41,404 bases of DNA, from positions 1 to 41,404 of the forward strand of contig CAJOIU010000020.1 of assembly GCA_905234855.1 (NCBI GenBank). Direction: 5' to 3'. The notes under the pieces were generated by a model. The model ran no database searches. It worked only from the letters and a program-made list of their open reading frames with translations, and was not told the origin of the DNA. How positions within the stretch are numbered: position 1 is the first letter of the stretch; each line of letters begins with the position of its first letter. The stretch is from an uncultured Oscillospiraceae bacterium (GTDB lineage: Bacteria; Bacillota; Clostridia; Oscillospirales; Oscillospiraceae). Made by a program: the position numbers and the translations under genes. This document shows, piece after piece, positions 30,399 through 37,220 of this stretch.

Positions 30399-31388
30399 AT
30401 GCTGCGGAAGCTCGCTTGGGGACTGCTGTTTATATGCATGATCCTCGGATTTCTGCTGCTCTTCAGCCGGGGCGAGGTGCGCGTGCTGCTGAGAGGGCCC
30501 GCGAAGCTCACCCTCACGGCGGGGGAGGATTTTGCCGATCCCGGCGCCTCCGCCCTGTTCCGCGGGAAGGACACGACGCTGCTTGACCGGGCGCTGCCCG
30601 TGAGCGCCGAGGGGGAGGTAGACACCGCCGCCCCGGGAAGCTACCGGGTCACCTATTCCTCCCAATGGCTCATTTATTCCGACGCGGCGGTGCGCACCGT
30701 CCTCGTAGAGCCGACCCCCGAGCCAACGCCCGAACCCACGCCCGAACCCACGCCGGAGATCCCGGACGGCAAGGCGGTCTATCTCACCTTCGACGACGGC
30801 CCCGGCCCGTATACGGACGAGCTGCTGGATATCCTCGCCCGGCATGACGCGCATGTCACGTTTTTCGTCACCTCGATATTCCCGGAGTATGCGGACTGCA
30901 TCCGCCGGGAGGCCGAAGCGGGACATACGGTGGCGGTGCATTCCTATTCCCACCGCTACGGCACGGTGTATGAGAGCGAGGAGGCCTATTGGGCGGACTT
31001 CGAGCGCATGAACGATATCATCGAGGAGCAGACCGGCTCCCGCACCACCCTGTTCCGCTTCCCCGGCGGCTCCTCCAACACCGTCAGCAGCGGCAATCCG
31101 GGGATCATGACCCGGCTCACGGCCGCCGCCGCGGACAAGGGACTCACCTACTTTGACTGGAACGTTGACAGCGACGACGCCGGCAGCACAAAAACCGCCG
31201 ACGGGGTCTATGACAATATCATCGACGGCATCCTGAACACCCATACCCACCTCGTCCTTTGCCATGACGTCCACGATTATACGGTGGAGGCCATGGATCG
31301 GGTGCTGACGTGGTGCGAGGAAAACGGATATGTTGTGGTACCGCTGACGGCGGATTCCCCCACCATGCATCACCGCATCGCGAACTGA
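30399..31388 (+). CDS. Polysaccharide deacetylase (NodB/CE4) with Ig-like domain
   Basis: 329 aa from ATG 30399, seven bases after GGGAGGG. An N-terminal membrane anchor (7-22), a bacterial Ig-like domain (about 33-100: LTLTAGEDFADPGASA, APGSYRVTYS), a PTPE repeat linker (about 105-120), then the NodB domain with LTFDDGP (D132, D133), HSYSH (H181, H185), FRFPGGSSN and CHDVHDYT. These are the CE4 metal and catalytic motifs. It probably removes N-acetyl groups from peptidoglycan or a surface glycan outside the cell, as lysozyme-resistance deacetylases do. An ORF with a good ribosome binding site follows 17 bases downstream. Confidence 0.92.
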   Translation: MLRKLAWGLLFICMILGFLLLFSRGEVRVLLRGPAKLTLTAGEDFADPGASALFRGKDTTLLDRALPVSAEGEVDTAAPGSYRVTYSSQWLIYSDAAVRTVLVEPTPEPTPEPTPEPTPEIPDGKAVYLTFDDGPGPYTDELLDILARHDAHVTFFVTSIFPEYADCIRREAEAGHTVAVHSYSHRYGTVYESEEAYWADFERMNDIIEEQTGSRTTLFRFPGGSSNTVSSGNPGIMTRLTAAAADKGLTYFDWNVDSDDAGSTKTADGVYDNIIDGILNTHTHLVLCHDVHDYTVEAMDRVLTWCEENGYVVVPLTADSPTMHHRIAN

Positions 31389-31405
31389 TGGCGGGAGGAA
31401 TGCCC

Positions 31406-31693
31406 ATGCCGACCGATACGCCCCGCTCCCTTGCCCCCATCAACGGGCAGCTCCTGCCGCCATGGCGGGATATGCCCTATGGCCGCTCCACCGTGGGACG
31501 GGCGGGCTGCGAGGGACGCTGCATTGCCTATAATCAAGACTGCGGCAGCGGCGAACCTGCTTCCGGGCGGCGCATCAGGGACTTCCTGCCGGGGCGCGGG
31601 CGGTATATCAGCGGCTTTTTCGTCCCCCTGGCGCAAAATATGCCGTCAAACGGCGCCGCGCCGTATTGTCCGCCGGGGGAAGCTGTGTTATAA
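31406..31693 (+). CDS. Small 95-aa ORF, possible remnant of a C39-like protein
   Basis: Starts at ATG 31406, seven bases after GGGAGGA, and 17 bases behind the deacetylase stop. The segment NGQLLPPWRDMPYGRSTVG, then RAGCEGRCIAYN, resembles the N-terminal core (W..PYG.STI..GC....A.YN) of clostridial C39-like peptidase-fold proteins, but the rest is short and does not hold the later His and Asp regions. So it may be a truncated or frameshifted copy or an unrelated small protein. The promoter of the HerA gene overlaps its last codons. Confidence 0.5.
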   Translation: MPTDTPRSLAPINGQLLPPWRDMPYGRSTVGRAGCEGRCIAYNQDCGSGEPASGRRIRDFLPGRGRYISGFFVPLAQNMPSNGAAPYCPPGEAVL

Positions 31694-31694
31694 T
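31666..31694 (+). promoter_or_regulatory. Promoter of the HerA-like gene
   Basis: TTGTCC (31666-31671), 17 bases, TATAAT (31689-31694). GGGGGG lies ahead of ATG 31739. Confidence 0.65.
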
Positions 31695-31738
31695 AATGGC
31701 AAATCCGATCACAACACTACATACAGGGGGGTCCAGCC

Positions 31739-33433
31739 ATGTTCAAAGACGGTAAAATCTGGTTAGCGCAGTCCGATAAGGAGCTTTTCCTGCTCCCGCA
31801 GATGGCCAACCGCCACGGCCTCATCGCGGGCGCCACCGGCACCGGCAAAACGGTCACGACAAAGGTCATCGCGGAATCCTTTTCCGCCATGGGCGTGCCG
31901 GTGTTTCTGGCCGACGTGAAGGGCGATCTGTCCGGCATGTGCGTTCCCGGCGCGGAAACCGACGATCTGCGCGCCCGCATGGGGCGCTTCGGGCTGGACA
32001 GCTTTCCCTTCTCGGATTTCCCCACCCGGTTCTGGGATATCTTCGGGGAGGCCGGGCATCCCGTCCGCGTCACCGTGTCCTCCATGGGGCCGACGCTGCT
32101 TGGGCGGCTGCTGGATCTGACGGAGATCCAGACCGGCGTCCTCAATATCGCCTTCAAGGTGGCGGACGAGCACGGTCTGCTGCTGCTCGATCTGAAGGAT
32201 CTGCGCGCCATGCTCCAGTTCGTGGGCGAGAACCGCGCGGAATTTACCACCATGTACGGAAACGTCTCCGCCGCCAGCATCGGCGCGATCCAGCGGGCGC
32301 TTCTCGTCTTCGAGGAGGAGGGCGGCGAGCAGTTCTTCGGGGAGCCGGAGCTGGATATCCGGGACTGGATGCGCACCGACCTGAACGGCCGGGGGTATAT
32401 CAACATCCTCTCCAGCCAGCGCCTCATCCAGAGCCCGAAGGTCTATTCCACCTTCCTGCTGTGGATGCTCACGGAGCTGTATGAGAAGCTGCCCGAGGTG
32501 GGCGATCTCGACAAGCCCCGCATCATCTTCTTCTTCGACGAGGCGCACCTGCTCTTCACCGATACGCCCAAGGCGCTCGTGCAGAAGATCATCCAAGTGG
32601 TGAAGCTCATCCGCTCCAAGGGCGTGGGCGTGTATTTCGCCACCCAAAGCCCCTCCGACATCCCGGACGAGGTGCTGGCGCAGCTATCGAATCGCGTGCA
32701 GCATGCCCTGCGGGCGTATACCCCCTCGGAGCAGAAGGCCGTCCGCGCCGCGGCGCAGGCCTTCCGGGTGAATCCCGCGTTCGATACCGAGACCGCCCTC
32801 ACGGAGCTGGCCGTGGGCGAGGCGCTGGTGAGCTTCCTCGACGAAGAGGGCATCCCCATGCCGGTGGAGCGCGCCTATATCCTCATGCCCCAGAGCAAGC
32901 TGGGCGCGGCGGACGGCGACCGTGTCCGGAGCCTCGTCCTCTCGGATGAGTTCGACCTCAAATACCGCCAGAGCGTGGATCGGGAATCCGCCTATGAGAT
33001 CCTCATGCAGGCAAACGAGGAGCTGGAGCGCCGCCGGCAGGAGGAGGCCGAGGCCGAAGCCGCCGAGAAGCAGCGCCAGAAGGAGGAGCTGGAGGCCGAA
33101 AAGCAGCGGCTGAAGGAAGAGGCCGCCGCCGAAAAGGCCGCGCAGAAGGAGGCCGCCGCTGCCGCCAAGGCCGCCGAAAAAGAAGCTGCCGCTGCCGCCA
33201 AGGCCGCCGAAAAGGCCGCGGCGCAGCGCACGAAGACCGCCCAGAAGGCCGTGACCGCCGCCTCTTCCACCGTGGTGACCGCCATGAGCCGCAACCTCGT
33301 GAACACCGTCACCGGCGGCAAGACCACCAGCGCCTCCACCATCGCAAAGCGCGCCGCAACCAACGCCCTCAGCTCCGTCATGCGCTCCGGCTCCACCTCC
33401 ATCATCCGGGGTCTGTTCGGCAACAAGAAATAA
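31739..33433 (+). CDS. HerA-like / DUF853 family ATPase
   Basis: 564 aa. Walker A GATGTGKT (31-38), DVKGDLSGM, and Walker [10 protein letters not shown] (D267, E268), plus the [10 protein letters not shown] sensor region; this is the DUF853/YjgR branch of FtsK-HerA ATPases. Residues about 420-500 are an Ala/Glu/Lys-rich coiled coil with repeated [12 protein letters not shown] units, followed by a basic Ser/Thr-rich tail ending RGLFGNKK. HerA proteins translocate or process DNA, classically with NurA nuclease; no NurA or defence gene is adjacent, so the role here is unclear. It has its own promoter and terminator. Confidence 0.88.
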   Translation: MFKDGKIWLAQSDKELFLLPQMANRHGLIAGATGTGKTVTTKVIAESFSAMGVPVFLADVKGDLSGMCVPGAETDDLRARMGRFGLDSFPFSDFPTRFWDIFGEAGHPVRVTVSSMGPTLLGRLLDLTEIQTGVLNIAFKVADEHGLLLLDLKDLRAMLQFVGENRAEFTTMYGNVSAASIGAIQRALLVFEEEGGEQFFGEPELDIRDWMRTDLNGRGYINILSSQRLIQSPKVYSTFLLWMLTELYEKLPEVGDLDKPRIIFFFDEAHLLFTDTPKALVQKIIQVVKLIRSKGVGVYFATQSPSDIPDEVLAQLSNRVQHALRAYTPSEQKAVRAAAQAFRVNPAFDTETALTELAVGEALVSFLDEEGIPMPVERAYILMPQSKLGAADGDRVRSLVLSDEFDLKYRQSVDRESAYEILMQANEELERRRQEEAEAEAAEKQRQKEELEAEKQRLKEEAAAEKAAQKEAAAAAKAAEKEAAAAAKAAEKAAAQRTKTAQKAVTAASSTVVTAMSRNLVNTVTGGKTTSASTIAKRAATNALSSVMRSGSTSIIRGLFGNKK

Positions 33434-33453
33434 TACCTCACATATACAGCGAA

Positions 33454-33489
33454 CCGGCATGGGCAAAAAGCTCATGCCGGCCTTTTTTT
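33454..33489 (+). terminator. Terminator of the HerA-like gene
   Basis: CCGGCATG (33454-33461) and CATGCCGG (33473-33480) form an 8-bp stem around an 11-base loop, then CCTTTTTTTG. No T run on minus, so the convergent gene is not served. Confidence 0.88.
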
Positions 33490-33496
33490 GTTTTGC

Positions 33497-34153
33497 TCAC
33501 GCCCCATCGGGCGAGCCGAAAAAGGGCTCCATCCGCATCCCCGGCAGCACCCGGAAGGAGAGCTGGACGAAACGCCCCGTCAGCAGAACGGAGGCCACGG
33601 AGCTGATCCCCACGCTGGCGAGCGACCCCACGGAGATGCAGTTTATCACGATGGCCGCCGCCACATACACCGCGTCGGCGCACATTTTGACATTCCCCAG
33701 CTTCTTGCCGAAGGTGCGCGCCACCACGTTGTTGAACTCGTCCGGCGCGGGCAGCATCATGTCGCAGCCGCTGATGAGCGCCACGCCGAAGCCTTGGATG
33801 GCGATGCCCAGCACGAGCGCCGCCAGCTTCTGCCACAGCGACAGATGACAGGGATCCCACAGCCACATGAAAAAGTCCACCAGATACCCGAAGGGAACGC
33901 CCACGCCGAGGCACAGGATGCTTTTGAGGGTGACCTTCCTCTGCACGGCGATCTGCAGAACGACGCACAGGACGTGCAGGAGGATCGTGGCGTTGCCGAG
34001 GGTCAGGGGCGTGATGTTCGCCACGGCGTCCGGCACGGCGGTGATGGGCGATACGCCCCAATACGTCCGCTTGAGAAGCACAAGGCCGATGGCCATGCAG
34101 ATCAGTCCCGCCAGATACTGCAGGATGCGCCGGGGCAGCTTTTTCTCCCGCAT
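33497..34153 (-). CDS. YczE/YyaS/YitT-family membrane protein
   Basis: 218 aa from ATG 34153, with about five membrane helices. The pattern LGNATILLHVLCVVLQI, LGVGVPFGYLVDFFMW, GFGVALISGCDMMLPAPDEFNNVVAR fits the YczE/YyaS/YitT integral-membrane family. Function in bacteria is poorly known. The ATG overlaps the queH stop (TGATG at 34151-34155), so translation is coupled. There is no clear terminator behind it on the minus strand. Confidence 0.85.
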   Translation of the reverse strand: MREKKLPRRILQYLAGLICMAIGLVLLKRTYWGVSPITAVPDAVANITPLTLGNATILLHVLCVVLQIAVQRKVTLKSILCLGVGVPFGYLVDFFMWLWDPCHLSLWQKLAALVLGIAIQGFGVALISGCDMMLPAPDEFNNVVARTFGKKLGNVKMCADAVYVAAAIVINCISVGSLASVGISSVASVLLTGRFVQLSFRVLPGMRMEPFFGSPDGA

Positions 34154-34767
34154 CAGTCCGCCCCCTCCCGCTCCGGCAGGCCGCAGCCGCAGTATTCCTG
34201 CCGATAGATGCCGTATTGCTTCGAGAGCTGGATGGAGCGGAGGTAGCCGTTTCGCTTCTTGAAATCCGACGGCAGCCATCTGACGCCGTATCGCTCCGCC
34301 AGCGCCTCGCCTATAGCATTGAGCATCGGCGCGTTTTTATGCGGGCTGACGGTCAATGTGGTGCCGAAATAGTCATATCCGCCCCCGGCGGCCAGCCGCG
34401 CCGTCTCCTCCAGCCGCAGCCGGAAGCATACCGGGCAGCGGGCGCCGCCCTCCGGCTCGGATTCGAGGCCGCGGATCGCCTCCGTGAACTCCCCGCCCCG
34501 CCAGCCCGGCTCCACGAGCTTCACCGCCGCCCCCTCCGGCATCCGCGCGAGCAGCTCCTTCAGGGCGGAAAGCCGCCGGTCATACTCCGCCTCCGGCCGG
34601 ATATTGGGGTTATAGTAGAGCAGCGTCACATCAAAATACTGCGTCAGATATTCCAGCACATAGCTCGAGCACGGCCCGCAGCAGCCCTGCAGCAGCAGCC
34701 GGGGCTTCGCGCCGCTCAGCCCGGCGATGACGCCGTCCAGCTCTTTTTGATAATTTCTCTTTTCCAT
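34153..34767 (-). CDS. queH: Epoxyqueuosine reductase QueH (DUF208)
   Basis: 204 aa from ATG 34767. QueH marks: LLLQGCCGPCSSYVLEYL near residue 24-41 (C29, C30, C33), the RCPVCFRLRLEETA pair, SPHKN, and the C-terminal REYCGCGLPE-like EYCGCG. QueH reduces epoxyqueuosine to queuosine, the tRNA wobble base, with an Fe-S cluster and adjacent metal; it replaces QueG. No other queuosine gene is nearby, consistent with salvage from the environment or a pathway elsewhere. First of a two-gene operon with the YczE-family gene. Confidence 0.93.
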   Translation of the reverse strand: MEKRNYQKELDGVIAGLSGAKPRLLLQGCCGPCSSYVLEYLTQYFDVTLLYYNPNIRPEAEYDRRLSALKELLARMPEGAAVKLVEPGWRGGEFTEAIRGLESEPEGGARCPVCFRLRLEETARLAAGGGYDYFGTTLTVSPHKNAPMLNAIGEALAERYGVRWLPSDFKKRNGYLRSIQLSKQYGIYRQEYCGCGLPEREGAD

Positions 34768-34773
34768 ACCCCT

Positions 34774-34802
34774 ATCATACCACAGCTGTAACCGAATGTT
34801 AA
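34774..34802 (-). promoter_or_regulatory. Promoter of queH
   Basis: On minus, TTAACA (plus 34797-34802), 17 bases, TATGAT (plus 34774-34779). The 3' edge is only seven bases from ATG 34767, so the leader would be very short. Confidence 0.6.
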
Positions 34803-34860
34803 CCACTTCTCCCGGCAAATCCCCTATAATGGTGGCAATCATTTTTGCGGGAGGCGCATC

Positions 34861-35337
34861 ATGGCACGAACCACCAAGGACAATTATTACCTCGATATCG
34901 CCGATTCCGTGCGCGAACGGGCGACCTGCCTGCGCCGCACCTATGGCGCGATCATCGTATCGAACGACGAGATCATCTCCTCCGGCTACAACGGCGCGCC
35001 CCGGGGACGCTGCAACTGCACCGATATGGGCGTATGCCACCGTGAGGAGCTTCAGATCCCCTCCGGCCAGCGGTATGAGCTGTGCCGCTCCGTCCACGCC
35101 GAGGCCAACGCCATCATCTCCGCCGCCCGGCGGGATATGCTGGGCAGCACGCTCTATCTGGCCGGGCGGGACGCCAAGACCGGCGAGCTGCTCCATGACA
35201 CCACCTGCTGCTCCATGTGCCGCCGCCTCATCATAAACGCCGGTATCGCCCGGGTCATCGCCCGCATCGGCGAGGAGGATATCCGGGTCACGGACGTGCA
35301 GGAATGGATCGACGAGGACGACACCGTTTTGTCGTAA
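34861..35337 (+). CDS. dCMP deaminase (ComEB family)
   Basis: 158 aa. Zinc motif: H79-A80-E81 (SVHAEANAI) and the cysteines of DTTCCSMC (C117, C120), with a cysteine replacing the usual proline of PCxxC. N-terminal YGAIIVSNDEIISSGYNGAPRG is typical of deoxycytidylate deaminases. It makes dUMP for thymidylate synthesis, or is the ComEB-type late competence gene. TATAAT (34825-34830) lies ahead but no good -35 box. A GGGAGG site precedes ATG 34861. Confidence 0.93.
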   Translation: MARTTKDNYYLDIADSVRERATCLRRTYGAIIVSNDEIISSGYNGAPRGRCNCTDMGVCHREELQIPSGQRYELCRSVHAEANAIISAARRDMLGSTLYLAGRDAKTGELLHDTTCCSMCRRLIINAGIARVIARIGEEDIRVTDVQEWIDEDDTVLS

Positions 35338-35369
35338 AACGCACGTCTTTCCCCAAAAACACCTGCTTA

Positions 35370-35405
35370 TGTGGAAAACTCTGTGGAAAACCCAAGTTTT
35401 GCACA
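35370..35405. promoter_or_regulatory. Cluster of DnaA-box-like sites
   Basis: TGTGGAAAA at 35370-35378 and 35382-35390 (minus-strand TTTTCCACA, 12 bp apart) and TTTTGCACA at 35397-35405 all match TTWTNCACA exactly. They lie in the 198-base gap after the dCMP deaminase gene, followed by an AT-rich run (35480-35500). Proximity to rpsF-ssb-rpsR, often near oriC in Bacillota, makes an origin or DnaA-binding site possible, but dnaA is not in the window. Confidence 0.5.
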
Positions 35406-35496
35406 GGCGAAAAAACGGGTGCTGGCCTGACCTGCGCTGGACTTGTCTTTACTGGACTAACCTATACTGCGGCAACCAAAGTTAACATAATTTTAT

Positions 35497-35523
35497 GGGG
35501 ACGGTTTGAGGCCGCCCCCTTTT
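35497..35523 (+). terminator. Possible terminator after the dCMP deaminase gene
   Basis: GGGG.CGG and CCG.CCCC form an imperfect stem around TTTGAGG, followed by CTTTT. It lies 160 bases after the stop, so the assignment is weak. Confidence 0.45.
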
Positions 35524-35535
35524 GTATTGGAACGC

Positions 35536-35898
35536 TCACCCAAGCCCGGAAGCCTGCCAATCCGGCGTCTCGATGCCCAGCCGCTTCTCCACCGACGCAG
35601 CCATTGCCTTATACAGCCCCGGATGGTAGCGATCCCGCCGGATCTGGTTGTTGCGCCGCCAATCCCGGATATAATATACGTTCGGCCGATCCAGCGGCAC
35701 AAGAAAACCCCGCTCCGTCAGCTCGTTCAGCGCCTCCTGCGGCGCGTCCGTCATCCGCATCACCCAGAAAGGCTCCACACATCCGTCGTCGTCCGCCCCC
35801 AGCCCGAGATCGAAATACAACAGCCGCGCCGCCGCGCTCATCGTAAGAAAATCCTCCGAATGCGCCACCAGCTTGGAAAACATCCTTCGCTCCGCCAT
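35536..35898 (-). CDS. Phage replisome-organiser N-terminal-type protein
   Basis: 120 aa from ATG 35898 with GGAGGGG upstream. MAERRMFSKLVAHSEDFLTM, then AARLLYFDLGLGADDDGCVEPFWVMRM, follows the N-terminal winged-helix domain of phage replisome organisers and related replication proteins (usual motif RRMFSK...D.FL.M....Q.LYF.L...ADDDG). The usual C-terminal half is absent and no phage genes are nearby. It ends in VEKRLGIETPDWQASGLG. It may be a domesticated DNA-binding protein. Its own promoter is at 35933-35961. The DnaA-like cluster lies just beyond its 3' end. Confidence 0.78.
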   Translation of the reverse strand: MAERRMFSKLVAHSEDFLTMSAAARLLYFDLGLGADDDGCVEPFWVMRMTDAPQEALNELTERGFLVPLDRPNVYYIRDWRRNNQIRRDRYHPGLYKAMAASVEKRLGIETPDWQASGLG

Positions 35899-35932
35899 GG
35901 TTTGCCCCTCCAATAGTTGCTTTATGCAATTA

Positions 35933-35961
35933 TTAATAGAACAGTCAGGCGCAAAAATCAA
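35933..35961 (-). promoter_or_regulatory. Promoter of the replisome-organiser-type gene
   Basis: On minus, TTGATT (plus 35956-35961), 17 bases, TATTAA (plus 35933-35938). Confidence 0.6.
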
Positions 35962-35971
35962 CTGTTTGGAC

Positions 35972-36010
35972 ATAAAAAAGCAGCATCCGGCGAAAAAACG
36001 GATGCTGCTT
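35972..36010 (-). terminator. Terminator of the rpsF-ssb-rpsR operon
   Basis: AAGCAGCATCCG (35978-35989) and CGGATGCTGCTT (35999-36010) form a 12-bp stem; on minus TTTTTATG follows. It lies 17 bases after the rpsR stop. Confidence 0.9.
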
Positions 36011-36027
36011 GCGGTTTTTGTACGGGA

Positions 36028-36249
36028 TCAGTCCGCCACGTAGGGCAGCAGAGCGATCTGACGGGCGCGCTTGATGGCCTCGGTCAGCTGGCGCTGATGC
36101 TGGGCGCAGGTGCCGGTGGTGCGGCGGGGCAGGATCTTGCGCAGGCGCGCGGTGTCCTTATAGTCGATGTGGGTCATCTTATCGACGCAGAACTGGCATA
36201 CCTTTCTGCGCTTGCGGGGCTTGGCACGGTTGTCTCTATCGTAAGGCAT
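36028..36249 (-). CDS. rpsR: Ribosomal protein S18
   Basis: 73 aa, full length. The N-terminal [10 protein letters not shown] is the zinc-type S18 version with a CxxC pair, and [12 protein letters not shown] and [12 protein letters not shown] are the family core. S18 binds the 30S platform with S6. AAAGGAGG precedes the ATG at 36249, 18 bases after ssb. Confidence 0.98.
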   Translation of the reverse strand: MPYDRDNRAKPRKRRKVCQFCVDKMTHIDYKDTARLRKILPRRTTGTCAQHQRQLTEAIKRARQIALLPYVAD

Positions 36250-36267
36250 GATTGCTATCCTCCTTTA

Positions 36268-36744
36268 TCAAAACGGTAACTCGCCTTCGCCGTCGTCCAG
36301 CTCGGCGAACGCGCTGCCGCCGGGGGCAGCGTCGAAGCTTCCGCGGGCAGGGGCGTCATAGCCGCCGGACGCCGCTCTCGGCGCCGGAGACGCGGCATAG
36401 GAGCCGCCGCTCTCGCGGGATTTTTTGCTTTCGCAGAAATACACGTTGTCCACCACGACCTCGGCGGAGCGGCGCTTATTGCCCTCCCGGTCGGTCCAGT
36501 CGCGGATCTGCAGGCGGCCGGATACGGCGGCCATGCTCCCCTTCTGGAAATACTTCGAGACGAACTCGCCGGTGGAGCGCCATGCAACGCAGTCGATGAA
36601 GTCGGTTTGGCGCTCGCCGCCGTCGCGGCCGCCGAAGTCCCGCTCCACCGCCAGGCTGAAGGTCGCCACGGGGGTGTTGGACTGGGTGTAGCGAAGCTCG
36701 GGATCGCGGGTGAGGCGTCCCATGAGCGTGATGTGATTGAGCAT
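36268..36744 (-). CDS. ssb: Single-stranded DNA-binding protein
   Basis: 158 aa. OB fold with MLNHITLMGRLTRDPELRYT, DFIDCVAWRSTGEFVSKYFQKG, and VSGRLQIRDWTDREGNKR; a Gly/Ala/Ser-rich linker; and a C-terminal ELPF acidic tip that is the protein-binding tail. It coats ssDNA in replication and repair. Located in the conserved rpsF-ssb-rpsR order, 15 bases after rpsF. Confidence 0.98.
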   Translation of the reverse strand: MLNHITLMGRLTRDPELRYTQSNTPVATFSLAVERDFGGRDGGERQTDFIDCVAWRSTGEFVSKYFQKGSMAAVSGRLQIRDWTDREGNKRRSAEVVVDNVYFCESKKSRESGGSYAASPAPRAASGGYDAPARGSFDAAPGGSAFAELDDGEGELPF

Positions 36745-36759
36745 GGCGGATTACCTCGC

Positions 36760-37056
36760 TCAATCGACGCGCAGGGTAATCAGGCTGCGCATGATGCCGT
36801 CGGTGATACCGAGGATACGATCCAGCTCGGCGGGGAAATCCGGCGCGCTGGTGAACTTGATGAGGACATAATAGCCTTCGCCGATGTAGTTGATCTCGTA
36901 AGCCAGCTTCTGCTTCTCACGAACCTCCATCTCATCGATCGTGCCATTCTGCTCAACAAGCGCCTTGAACTTCTCGACGATAGCCGTGCGCTCATCTTCC
37001 TCCAGATTGGGGTTCATGATGTACATGACCTCGTACTTCTCGCTTATTTTCGCCAT
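36760..37056 (-). CDS. rpsF: Ribosomal protein S6
   Basis: 98 aa. MAKISEKYEVMYIMNPNLEEDER and KLAYEINYIGEGYYVLIKFTS are typical of S6. AAGGAGGTG precedes ATG 37056. First gene of the operon; S6 with S18 is known to repress such operons through the leader in several bacteria. Confidence 0.98.
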   Translation of the reverse strand: MAKISEKYEVMYIMNPNLEEDERTAIVEKFKALVEQNGTIDEMEVREKQKLAYEINYIGEGYYVLIKFTSAPDFPAELDRILGITDGIMRSLITLRVD

Positions 37057-37140
37057 TTGTGCACCTCCTTATGGTCAATTGGCCCCTGTTTTCCCTCAGG
37101 AGCAAGGATTTTTGCCCGACCGCATCGGTCAAGCCTTTTT

Positions 37141-37168
37141 ATTATACACATTTTTCTTTTCTTGTCAA
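37141..37168 (-). promoter_or_regulatory. Promoter of the rpsF-ssb-rpsR operon and its leader
   Basis: On minus, TTGACA (plus 37163-37168), 16 bases, TATAAT (plus 37141-37146) with a TG extension. The leader (about 37057-37134) holds a GACCG-CAT-CGGTC hairpin (37118-37130), which may form part of an S6:S18 regulatory site. The divergent oligopeptidase promoter overlaps this region. Confidence 0.8.
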
Positions 37169-37220
37169 ATGTTTTGTGCTATACTGCCTAAAGAAATCTT
37201 GCACCGATTGGGAGGAATCT

